NCBI GenBank assembly: GCA_014549065.1 | Contig: JACDOX010000170.1 | Location: forward strand, 281,716-345,715 | DNA: 64,000 nt | Direction: 5' to 3' | From: Cardinalis cardinalis | Lineage: Eukaryota > Chordata > Aves > Passeriformes > Cardinalidae | Translations under genes and position numbers: made by a program | Shown: piece after piece, positions 24,101 to 36,100 of the stretch | Layout: every line of letters starts with the position of its first letter | Numbering within the stretch: the first letter of the stretch is position 1 | Notes under the pieces: model-generated | The model's database searches: none | What the model saw: only the letters and a program-made list of their open reading frames with translations | What the model was told of the DNA's origin: nothing

Positions 24101-27100
24101 ACAGTGTGTGAATGCCAGAATACTCTGGGTTGGAAGGGACCTTAAATATCATCTACTTCCAGTTCCCTGCCATNGGCAGGGACACCTTCCACTAGCCCAG
24201 AGTGCTCCAGCCTGGCCTTGGACACTGCCAGGGATCCAGGGGCAGCCACAGTTTCTNTGGGCNCCCTGTACCAGAGCCTCCCTACCCTCACAGGGAGGAA
24301 TTTCTTCCNNAAATCCCATCTAACCCTGCCCTCTGGCAGTGGGAAGCCACTCGCTGTGCCCTTGTCACAAATCCCTCTCTGGCCTTCACTGTCCATGTCT
24401 CCAGTACCAGATGGACCTGTGTGTCTCCACCACCTCTCAGACAGCTTTTCCCTGCTGGGACAGCCCCTATTGGTTCCTTGTGGGACACAGTTCCCTGCCT
24501 GCAGCAGGTTTTTAGGAGCTCCCAGACCCCAGTGTGATGGTGAGNGGATCCTCAGGGATGGCTGGTGTCAGATGCTGCAGTGCCAGGGCTATGTTTAAAG
24601 CTCCGTTCCTCAAAATCCCACAGGAGTGTGGAGGTTGGNTGTTCCTCCGCGCTTGCTCTTTCAGCAGCCTGTGGTTCCATGGTGTCTGTACACAAGCCAG
24701 GACCCCAGCAGACGGTGCTCTAAAATGGCCACTCGATTTCCGTTTTAAAAAGGGAGATTTCTCCACTTTCTGCTTGGAGGCTATATCTGTAAATAAGATT
24801 TTAGGATTTCTGTCATAATTATCACCACCCGTTACCTGCTCAAGCGCAACTTGCAAGATCACACCTCTTAAAATACAGTATCTTTGGGAGCTGGCATGTG
24901 GTTGATTCATATGTGTGAAGGTGTTAGGCATCCTGACCTAAACTGAAACAATCATTTGGTGACACCCCTTCAGTGTATGCACAGCATGCACAAAAAGCTT
25001 TACTGGAAATGCTGCTTTCATTTGGGGTTTTTTCTCTGAAGTGCAGTGGAAACTCAGTTAAAAAGCTTGAAAAGACGACAAAAATCAAGTCTGTCAGCAA
25101 GAAGTAATTACTCTCATAAAAGGTATTTCTTTGGTGTGGTTCATTAGAAAAAGGCTTTTCCTTCAGCACAGCTTCATCACAGGGAAATTCCTCCTGTCTG
25201 GGCTCTGCAGATGTGACAGTCAGGTCATGGCCATCGCTTCCTGACAGACAAATTTTTCAGAAAGTGTTTNGCCTTTTTAGAGCCTGTGGTTTCTGCTGGT
25301 CTATCTGTAAGTTGTTGTTGTTGTTACTGTTTGTGGTCTTTGTAGAGTGAAATCTCCAAGATGCTCCTTGGATACCAACTCTTCCTCTCTCTGTCCTTGT
25401 AGCCACCAAGTCACAGAGTTAGTTCAGGCTTGGCTGCCTCAACCCCCCAGTTATTGAGGGGTTGTTGGTCAGCCTCACCCCCTTCATAGGCAAGAATTTC
25501 TTGAACATACCTCATCTAAGTCAGCCCTCATTCAGTTTAAAGCCATGGGAGAACATTATGAGAAAACATTCAAATTGTTGATACAAAGTCTCAGATTGGA
25601 TATTTTATTTTTACTGTACCAATGCTAATAAATGAACTGGGCACCCAGATCACCCTGGGCACATCACAGGCCCAGCAGTGTTTGGGCAGAGGGCACATCC
25701 TGCAGTGCTCTGACAGCTCTGCTTTGCTGGACTCTGGTGGGTGTCAGGAGGGGGTACTGCTGTGACTGGGTTTGGGATGTCTGTCCTGGGTTGTTCTTCT
25801 TGCCCTCCTCTCGGTTAATACCAGAAATAAACACAATCTTCAGAGTTTACCTGAGGTGCTAAGGGCAGGTGGGAGGTACTGCAGTGGTGGGAGGGGTATC
25901 TCCTGAATATTGACCACGTTCTTTAAATAGCCACGCTGCTGCTCTGCCTGTAATCAAAGGCACAGCTCTGGGAGTGTTCAAAGTCACTCCGTGTGTTCTC
26001 CGTGCAGCTGCTGGAGTGATCAAAGGCAGCAGCAGCCACGGCCCCGTGTGCTCCACAGCAGAGCGGGCAGGATATATTGCTGTTCCCATTTTAATTTGTT
26101 TTTTCAATAAATCAGCCTTCATTCCTATTCATCATGTAAAGCTGTTGGATGGCGAGCCGCTGCAGAATGCTAACTAATTTCATAATGCTCTGCATAAGGT
26201 GACCCACTTACAAGTTCATCCTTCAGTCGTGTTTAAGCTCTGGTCCTGATTTATGTAACAGCATATTGGTTTCATCAAGAGTTGTCTGATCACTCACTGT
26301 GTTGGCTCCTTCTTGACCTGTGCATGATTTGTATTCTCCTCGATTTTAGGNAGAACTTTCTGTCTCTGTGCACATATGTGCAGAAGAAGAGCAATAAACC
26401 TTCTTAAAAGTAGTCAGTGCTTTGAGTTTTTCTGTCTCTTAAAGATGTATTGGGGTGGGAACTAAAAGGAATTTTAAGGAGCCTGCTGCAGGCAGGGTAG
26501 GGGAGACTCAGCACGAGATGTCCCTCACGGCATCGCCCTGTTTGTACATTTTTGGACTGTGATTAACATTGGCTTTTGCCTGTTGTGAGTCACAGTCCNT
26601 TGGATTTGAGGGTGGGAAGGCAGGACAGTTCTTCTATATTTTGCCCATACCATTTTGTTTCTGCACTGATAATCAAAGTATAGGGAATTCCCTTCTTACT
26701 TTAATTCCTGGTACTTAGCTTATCTCCCTTGTTGAGAGTGAGGTGTGCTGCCCAATTCTATCAGCCTGGTGTGATTTATTGCCCTCACTTATATTTAAAC
26801 CTTCAAATTTAAACATTTGAAGTTAATGAGGGACTTAACAAAGCTGAGACACTGAAGCTGCCTCACAATAAATTCCCAAGTTTCCATTGCTGTGAGTTTC
26901 AGCTTCCTGACAGCTAATGGAGCTCCCAGTCCTGCAGGATACCACACAATGCAGAAAGGTGGAATAGTCTGGGTTCAGACCTGTGTGTGGAGCTACAGAT
27001 GCTGTTCCTTTTCTCTTGTAGCATTCCTTCTTCTGCCGACTGACGGAAGATAAGAAATCTGAGAAGTTCTTTAAGGTTTTTTATGACCGCATGAAAGTGG

Positions 27101-30100
27101 CACAGCAAGAAATCAAGGCGACTGTCACAGTCAACACCAGTGACTTAGGAAACAAAAAGAAAGATGAAGACTCGGACAGAGATGTCCCCAACAGGAAAAG
27201 AGGTAATCCCCAGTCATTCCCCTTCTGAACTGACAGGGAGTGTGTTTTGAACTCGTTTCAACTGATGCAATAATGCTCTGATCTCTGATCCCACAGAGCA
27301 AAGTTNAGAGATCAGTGGTGCCCTGGCTCAGGATTTCGAGAGCTTCATCCCCTCTTCATCCATTTGTGAGGTTGTGCTATTGAAATGAGGAAAAGTCTTT
27401 CTGAGCTGAGACTCTTCTGCCTTGTCTCGTGACAAGCTGCCCAAATCTGATCTGTAGGAACAACCCTGGGCTGTGGGTTGTGGTCTGTGCCTTCTCTAAC
27501 AATAAGTGAAGAAATCNTAATTTTGTTCTGAAGCAGGTCCTTTTACCATAACTCCTGCTCGTGCTAGATGTGTGTGCCCTAACCAATTAATCCCCAGATG
27601 TGTAACCCTGCTGTGGTTGGTGTACGAGGTGCAGAGTGTGGCACGAGCCCCTCACCTACNCTAAACGTACTCACCCAGAGCTGCTGCTCATCAGCTGGGC
27701 CTGCGGGTGAAGCTGCCAGGGGACGGATTTCCACCCAGCTTCCCTAAGGAGGATGTGTGCTGGTGTGTTGCAGTGAGGGAGCCCATGACCCAGATCACAG
27801 AGGAGGTGCGGGACCAGCTGCTGGAGGCGTCGGCGGCCACGCGGAAGGCGTACAACACCTACCGGAGAGAGGCCGACCCCGAGGAGCACTACTCAGCAGG
27901 GGAGGGAGCCCAGGCTGCAGCAGACAAGAGCAAAGATGAGCTGGAGATGAGTGCTGTCATCTCCATCATGCAGCCCATCCTGCGCTTCCTGCAGCTGCTC
28001 TGTGAGAACCACAACCGGGACTTGCAGGTACCGCCTGGTTCTGGGCAGCTGTGCTCAGGGTGCCTCGTGCACTCACTGCTGCCACACCATTATCCCTAAT
28101 CCCAAGCCTTTTTNAAATAGATTATGTGACCAGTTTTTCTCTTTGGTCTTGATGTTAATCCAAAAAGAAAGTACTTGTACCTTGCTGAGCTGATACGAGC
28201 AAATCCAGTTATCCAGTGGTCTTTGAAAGGTGCATACATTAAAGGTGGTGGGATCAACACTTCTTGGGGCTTTTAAAAAGTATATGTTGAAGGCAAGCGG
28301 GTGTTGTACTGTGAAGTTACTGATTTGCTTTTGAGAGAGGAGGGAAAGAAAGAAAGAAATATCATGTAGGAAAATGAAGAGGGCATTGGGACTTTGGTTC
28401 CAGGAGCCTTCAAGATTAAATTTCCAGTCACCAGGTTCTCCTGGATTTTCTTGGATCTATTCATGTGCCCGGCAGGAGTTGAACACATGGTGAAGGTGTC
28501 AGGAAAGCCTCAGCTGGAGGTGAATCTGCCAAGGGACATGAAGGGCAATGAGAAGGATTTCTAGGTTGTATCCACACAGGAGGAGCTAGGCAGAGGTGGA
28601 TTTGCTGTGGAATGGGCACAGCTCCTGGTGACAGAGGACATGGAGAAGGTCAGGNAGCTCAGTGCCACCTTCAGTTTGCCCCTTACTGGTAGGACTGGCC
28701 TTCACCAACCCTANGTCTCTGAGACCCTGGTGAGATCTGGAGCAAGAGAGTCTTACCCTTGGTGGAGAATTGGGATGGGAAACATCTAAACAAGCTGGAT
28801 ATGCACCTAAAGAAGCTGGATGTCCCACGCTCTGTGTAGAATTCTGGCTTCAGTTCTGGATTCTGAGTCCAGCAGGGATGACCATGGGCCTGGAGCATCT
28901 GATGGGCAAGGATCAGGCTGGAGAGGATCAGACTCAGGATCTCTCCCCATGTGTGCAAACATCTGATGGGGGATGTGGAGAGGACGGGCCAGGCTCTGCT
29001 CCAGCTGCCTCGTGACAGGGGTTGGAGTTGGCAGTGTCCAAAGGTCCCGGCAGCCTCGGTGTNCTGTGCTGCCCTGGGACGTGTTTGTACAGTTCCAGGG
29101 AGCCCAGAGCAGGTGCCCCCTCACAAAGGGGCTCTAATTCAGATGATTTTTGTTCAGTGCTGCCGGGCTGGGATGGAGGAGCTGGCGAGGCGCTGTACAA
29201 TGTGCTAAATGCCCTCAGAAAGAGCAGTAATTGCCTTGATTGCCCATTGTTCCGTGGCCGGCAGGAGCGTGGGACCCTGCGTGAGAGCTCTGCAGAGCTG
29301 CCAAATCGCTTCCTCCGAGCGGGAATGCCCCGGCAGGGCAGCACGTGGGATCCCAGCTGCATGGAAACCTTCTGGGAGCATCTCTGAGTGCCCAGCTTAC
29401 ATGCATCAGCCTTTCTCTGGTTTTGAAGGAGAAGAGCCCTTTGATGTGTGTTTTGTCAGAGGATTCTCCTGCCGCTGGCGGTGCCGTTCCGTGGCGCGGT
29501 TCCAAACCGCGCGCAGGATCCGCTGCTGCCTTTGGCCAGCACCCGCAGCTATAGGAGCGCGCTTGGATTCCAGCCAGGGCAGAAACTTGGCCTGAGCTNT
29601 TCCCTGGCCTGAACAATTCCATTTCCCAAACAGCAGGTAGCTGTAGTCAGCTCTGAGAGAAGAAGGGATTTCTTTTCTTAAGAACAACAACAAAAAAGGT
29701 AGAGCAGCTTTTCCAGTGTAATCCTCTTTCTGCCTGCCTGCCTTGAGGTTTGTCCTTCTNCCTCAGCCCCAAAGGGAAGGCACGAGTGTCTGATCCTCCA
29801 AAATCTTGGTGTCTGCAGCTGGTACATGTAACTGAGCTCCCTGCAGTAGTGCCAGAGGACTCGCTGCCTGAAGGACCAGGGAAGGGCTCTCCAGGAATTG
29901 CACTTCACATTTGAATGAGGAGTGAGCTGGGATCACCTGCCTGGTGCAGGCGTGTGCTGGGCACCCCGAGCCTTTCCAGGCTGTTGGCAGCTGTGGGAGC
30001 TGATGGGCAAGCACAGGGCAGTGCCAGTCGTGCTGGAGGAGCTGCTGTGCTGAGGAGGAGGAGGTCTCTGGGTGCTCGGGCAGCTGCAGTGCTGTGCNCT

Positions 30101-33100
30101 CTGCATCAGGCAGCCCTTCCCTTCCCAGTACAGCCCCAGTTTGCTCCATGTGGATGCTGTTCCACAGCCCTCCGTGGGGCTGGAGGAGCTGCAGTACCCT
30201 CCCCAATAAATGCAAGGACTGGGATGAGCAGTGGATGCTTCCCAGGCGTTCTGGCTGGATCTGCCCGTGGCTGCTGCTCCTGGTGCAGGGTCTGTCCCAG
30301 GGTGCACACCCCGGGGTCATTCCCACGGGGAGCAGTGGGCTGGCACACGCAGCTCTGCAGAGCTGTGTTCCCNCTCTGAGGTGCTCTGGCCAGGGGACTG
30401 AAAATGAAGAGTTCACTCTGTCCTGGCTGAGACAGCAGCAGACACTCCCTGGGGCAGTTTCTCACAGTGCAGCAGGGGTTTGTTTTGTACAATCTTCTCC
30501 TTACCCTTGTTTCAGCCTAACAATGTCTTATGCCTCATTCCTCTTCTCTCCTTGCTGACTGTGGGTCAAGCAGCTCAGGTACAAGCTTAGCTGNAATCAG
30601 AATAAATGCTGTGCTGCAGCCAGGGAGCATTTTTACCTCCTCACTTTGGGTATTATCCTTTCTTTTTGCATTTTTTCCTGGAGGGAAGGCACGAGCTCCA
30701 GTTTCTGTAGGATCAACCTTTTTTACATTCTGACAAGTTAATCAGAAGTCAGGATACTAAATGAGCAATCAGCTGAATTGTGCTGAATCACTGTCACCTT
30801 TAGTCTGCATTCATAGACAGCGTTTTCCTTTTTTAGCTTTGCCTTCCATTGAATCTGCAATTTCTCTCTCTGTTTGCCTTAAAAGACTCATTAGTCTGAC
30901 TCAGGCAGAGACAGCCAGNGACAGTGCTGCTCTCTGGGCTGGCAGAAAAGACCCTGCTGCTTCCATACTCCATGGCTCCTGTTCCTCTGANGCCTTTTTC
31001 ACCCTGGAATTGATGTTACCTGTTAGAATTAAGCTAAATAAGAGTTTTCCTGCTGAAACTTGAAGGAAAAGCAAGTGGTAGTGGCTGCTAATCTTTGCAG
31101 CACTGCTGGGAATGCACTGGCAAACAGCATCTGAGTCACTGGGAGATTGGTTTTCATTAGTTGTCCTTCAGTTTTGGGTGGGTTTGGTGCTTTTCTTCAT
31201 TTGGAATATAGGAGAAATAACAGCAGAAAACCATTAAATCCACAGTGGCAAGTCTGGCTTTTCATTAGAGAGGCTGCTCCCAATCAGCAGCTTCAAGCAG
31301 GAATCACAATAATTACGTGGAAAGAAATGCAGTGGAGAGAATTCCATTTTAAGGCACCTTCCTTCAGGGTGTGCACTCAGGTCCCTCTTGTGCAGGTGGA
31401 GATGCTGAGGCCCCAGCCAGGGAATCCAGAGAGCTCTGGGGGGAGGGAGCCTTGGGTGATGCTGGGCAGGGAAGTGCAGCAGGTGGAGTGAGGCTTCCAG
31501 GCTCCAGAGAGCTTCCCAGAGTGCCTGTTCTGCGCTGGGTGTGTCAGGCTCTAATGGATCTCTCTGTTTATGGGATGCACTCTGTTCTCTGCTGTACAGC
31601 ATGAGGCCAACAAAAGCTGCTCAGGAGAGCAGCACGTTGCAAATAAGCCCTGGAAAGAGGCTTAAACTGCTTGTACAGTGAGCCAGAGCAATCCACCATG
31701 CAGTGGAATTGGGGATGGATGAACTTAATAAATACTATCAGCTAAACAGCATTTTGCATGGTTTTTCCCCTCCCTCATGGCTTTGACACTCTCTCCACAG
31801 AATTTCCTACGCTGCCAGAACAACAAGACAAACTACAACCTGGTGTGTGAGACCCTGCAGTTCCTGGACTGCATCTGTGGGAGCACAACTGGGGGACTTG
31901 GGCTGCTGGGTCTGTACATAAACGAGAAGAACGTGGCACTGATCAACCAGACNCTGGAAAGTCTGACTGAGTACTGTCAGGGGCCCTGCCACGAGAACCA
32001 GGTAATGAACCCAGNGCTGGGAAATGCATCCCCTTTCTCCCTGGGCCCCAGCTCTGCTAGCCTGCTGCTGTCTTACAACACTGACCACTTTATTTCTCCC
32101 CAAGCTGGAGGATTTTTTTGTTTATAAACTCCTCATAATCAACTTGTCTCTCTCAGGGCCCCCTCTGAGGAGTTGAAGCACTCAAAGCAGTGGAAGTATT
32201 TCTGCTTTGCTAAGATCTGTTTCATTAGACTGGATAGGGAGGGTGGGGAATTGCTGTANTTGATATAATCTTAGAATGGTTTGGGGTTGGGAGGGACCTT
32301 AAAGCCCANCCAGTGCCACCCCTGCCNTGGCAGGGACACCTCCCACTGTCCCAGGTGCTCCAGCCCCANTGTCCANCCTGGCCTTGGGCACTGCCAGGGA
32401 TCCAGGGGCAGCCNCAGCTGCTCTGAGCACCCTGTGCCAGTTTTTGCTTATTCTCTCCATTTCCTTATTAATTGAACCATAATATTGTCCTGAAGGACTG
32501 GGATGTGACTCTTGTNTTTTTTCCTCTCTGCAAGAGAATGTGTGAGGCTGTGCATGCCAGGGAGAATTGTCAGTGTCCCTCTGCTCTCTGGGTCAGGTGG
32601 AATTAAACCCTTCAGGTCTTCTAGGTGTAGAGTTCAAGGACAGAACAAGGCTCTCTCTGGATTTTGAAGCCAGCAAGCTGCTGTTTGTACATTTTAGGTA
32701 CAGACCATTCCAAGAGCAGGGCTGAAGGGTAGGCAGGAGGTTATGGAAATTCCCTTTCTTTGTGTAGACAGCTCTGAAGTAGGTGTTGATTGGCACGTTT
32801 ATAATAAAGAAAACTCTCCCTAATCTCAGTAAAGCACTGTTCCTCCAGNCTGCAGCTTTGGCATGGAAATGCTTCATTTATCAGCTGTGGTTCTCCTGCT
32901 TCCTGAGCCCGGGGGCTCCAGCAGGACCATGGCTGAGGAGAGGAAAAGCTTGGAACAAAATGCCTTCANTCTTTTGTTCTTGCCCTGCCTGGAGCTCTGT
33001 GTGCAGCTTTCCAGCTCGGGCAGCCCATGAGGTGATGACAGAGGGACTCTGCTGCTCTGGAGGGGTCACCAGCCCGGGCTGTGCTTGTAGTGCAGGCAAT

Positions 33101-36100
33101 TAGTGAAGGCTGATGACTTTTCTTTGGACAGAACTGCATTGCTACCCACGAGTCCAACGGCATTGACATCATCACAGCATTAATTCTCAATGACATCAAC
33201 CCTCTGGGAAAGAAGAGGATGGACCTCGTGTTGGAGCTGAAGGCAAGTGAATGCTCTGTGTGAGGCACGTTAACAGTGGGATAAAATGTGATTTTACTGT
33301 TAAAATTATGTGGGTGTTTGCTATATCCCAATATTCGTAAGTGCCCAAAAATGATACACATCAGTGAGCTGCAGGCAGTGCCCAGATTGTTTGTCACAGG
33401 TATTTCATCTTTTAAACGATGACATGGAGCCAGCAGTTCTCAGATGGGGGATGCAGGCAGTCAGAATATGCTGAGGAATCCTAAAATCACTTCCTGCAAA
33501 AAATCTAAAGCTGATGAAAACTCTTCTGGTTTTGCTGATCTNTTACGTGGACAGTGGAAGTGAAATTTCTCATGTTGCAACTACTCTCCTAACGCTTTAT
33601 TGGTGTTGTTTAATAGGTTGACATTAAATCAACAATTCTTTATGGCTGTCCATATTAATGCTGAAATAATTAGCCCTGCTGCTGGGTTCAAAACACAAAA
33701 ACACGGGAGCAGATTCCCNTCTAGCAACAGCAGTCCCAGAGCACTCTTGCTTCAGCCCGTGCTTGAGAAACATTTCCTTTCTGACTTATTGCCCTGCCTG
33801 ACACTGCAGTGTCTCCTTGCTTTCCGTTGCCGACTCACACCATTATTATGGGTGATGTGGGTTTTTTATTATTGTAAATAAAAAATGCTTTTAGACTCGA
33901 TTAGTGTTATACTTCAAAATTAAATACTTTTATTGGGTTTTATTGTCAGGCATGATGGATTTTAATCTTAATTGTTCGTATTAAAGTAGTCTGGTGCCTT
34001 GTGGTAGTTTCCCATTTCCTCCCTGTGTTCCTTGGCGTGAGCAGACTGCAGAGTGATTTCAGTTAAAAGCAGCAAAGCACATCTGTGTCTTCAGCCCTGG
34101 CTGTCCCTTGATTTAATCACCAGCATCTTCAGCAGAGCTGAGCTGCACCATTTGGGAGCTCAGAGCTTGTGGTGATGCTGCAGTATCCTTAAATCAAAAC
34201 AAAACAACAAGCATGAAAACAGCAGCATTTTTAGAAATCTAAACCTTGGCTGGGGTTGATTTGACATCTTTGAGTGAGTAGGATTTGGGAAATAAACTGC
34301 TAAAATGTCCTGTTAAGTTGTGTAGGTCAGTAATGAGAGGAGAGAGGGCTTGCTGAGGTGAGGCTGTGAGAGCCCTGGCACGCTCTGCCTGCATGGCTGC
34401 TGCCTGTGGGACCCGTGTCCCTGCAGCCCTTTGGCAGCACAGTGGTGCCACTCAGGCTGGGTACCCTCATTTTGTGCTCCTGGCAGTGATTCCATTGCTT
34501 TTCCCTGCCCTCAGAACAACGCTTCCAAGCTGCTCCTGGCCATCATGGAGAGCAGGCATGACAGTGAGAACGCAGAGAGGATCCTCTACAACATGAGGCC
34601 CAAGGAGCTGGTGAGTCCCAGGACCCCTCCCCAGCTCCTGACTCNTCATTTGCACAGGAGACAGAGAAGNGACAGTCCCTTGTGGCCCCAGAGCTGTCCA
34701 GTGAGCCCCGGCAGGGTTTTGGGGCTGGTTTCATGTGTGAGCTGGTGAAACACAAGCAGGAGATCCAAAGCACAGCTCAAGCACCATTGACTTGTCCCAG
34801 TGCTTGGGGCTGTGCTGGAGCTCAGAACGTGATGCAGGTGCAGAGAGGATGGCCTGGAACGTGTTACCTACAGGGAAATGTGAGGTTCAGTTTGTTGAGC
34901 CAGTGAGCTGAGCTGAAGCTGAGTTCAGTTTATCCTGGATGCTGAGAAACCCACTGAGCTCCCTTTGAATGTCCCTGCTCCACTCCATTCCCGTCCGTGG
35001 GAGTGCTGCCCTCAGCAGCTTCCACCCTTGGCCTGAGCCCCCTCTCCTTGCCTGTCTCCTTCTCCAGGTGGAAGTGATCAAGAAGGCTTATCTGCAGGGA
35101 GAGGTGGAGTTTGAGGATGGAGAGAACGGGGAGGATGTCGCTGCATCTCCGAGGAACGTGGGACACAACATTTATATCCTGGCGCACCAGGTAGAGTTCC
35201 ACCACGAGTCCCAAACTGGGAAAAGCCAGAGTCTGGTTTCCCTGGAACTGTTTTCATGGCTCATCGCTGAGGGAGACTCACTGCACATTCTCCTGTTATC
35301 AGAGCAAATCCTAATTTTAATCAGAAACAAAAATAGTATAATACAGGAAAATTTTGGGAATTTTCTTTTATCGTGGGAAGCAGGCAGGCTCTGGACCGAG
35401 TTCCTGAGGACACGTGGCTCAAGTCTTGGCAGCGCTGAGCAGCAGTGTATTATTTTTCAGCTGTATCAAAGGTTACTTTATACTCCCAAAGAGATTCTAC
35501 TCACAGATCAATTAAAGTGTAATCAGAAATCTTGGTCCTTGCCACATTCTCTCTCTGCTGGAGCCAGGCAGAGCCATTGTATTGATACAATGTGTGTTTG
35601 AAAGGCAAGAAAACAAAGAGGAGAAAGCTGTATCTAAATCTACTTAATATATTGGTGGTACATCTCTCACTGCATTAGAGACTTCTTATTCCTCCAGCAT
35701 CTGAGCAGACAGACCCTCACTGTGCTGCAGGATGAATTTGGAGCATCCAGCAGCATTTTTGGAGCAGTGCTCTGTACATCTGCTGCTCAGCTGATGCAGA
35801 TTTTCTCTTTGTCCCTGCCTGGATCTTTGGGTGATGAGCACGCCTTTGGGTTGGGGTGCTGTAGAAGGACAGACCGAATTTGAATTTCTGTGTGATTAGA
35901 AAGATTCCAGGCAAAGGGTGGGAGAGGATGGGGAAAAGAGGAGTACAACACTGGCATTAAAGAAATACATATTTGAATCATTCTGACTTGCTCCCAAAAT
36001 AGAGCTGCAGGGTGTCTGGTTGGAACAGAACAAGCCTTCTGTCAACTTTGCCCTTTCCTAGCAGCTGACTGCGTACTATTTCTTTTTTTACGCCAAAAAT

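Larger units (their letters stand above)
12934..27021 (+). other. ITPR1 intron, 14 kb, with assembly gap
   Basis: The longest intron here. It holds the N run at 19905-20534, a CR1 at 24110-24400 and a short CR1 piece near 25480. The mostly AT-rich stretch 18240-18660 and the region 22680-23060 hold nothing I recognise. A poly(T) tract followed by cag near 17249-17268 looks like a splice acceptor, but no coding exon follows it. Confidence 0.75.

Noticed and set aside
34969..35601. Open frame of 210 codons reading through the exon at 35068-35190
   Set aside because: The reading past 35190 is intron. The donor gtagag and exact continuation at 36166 set the exon end.
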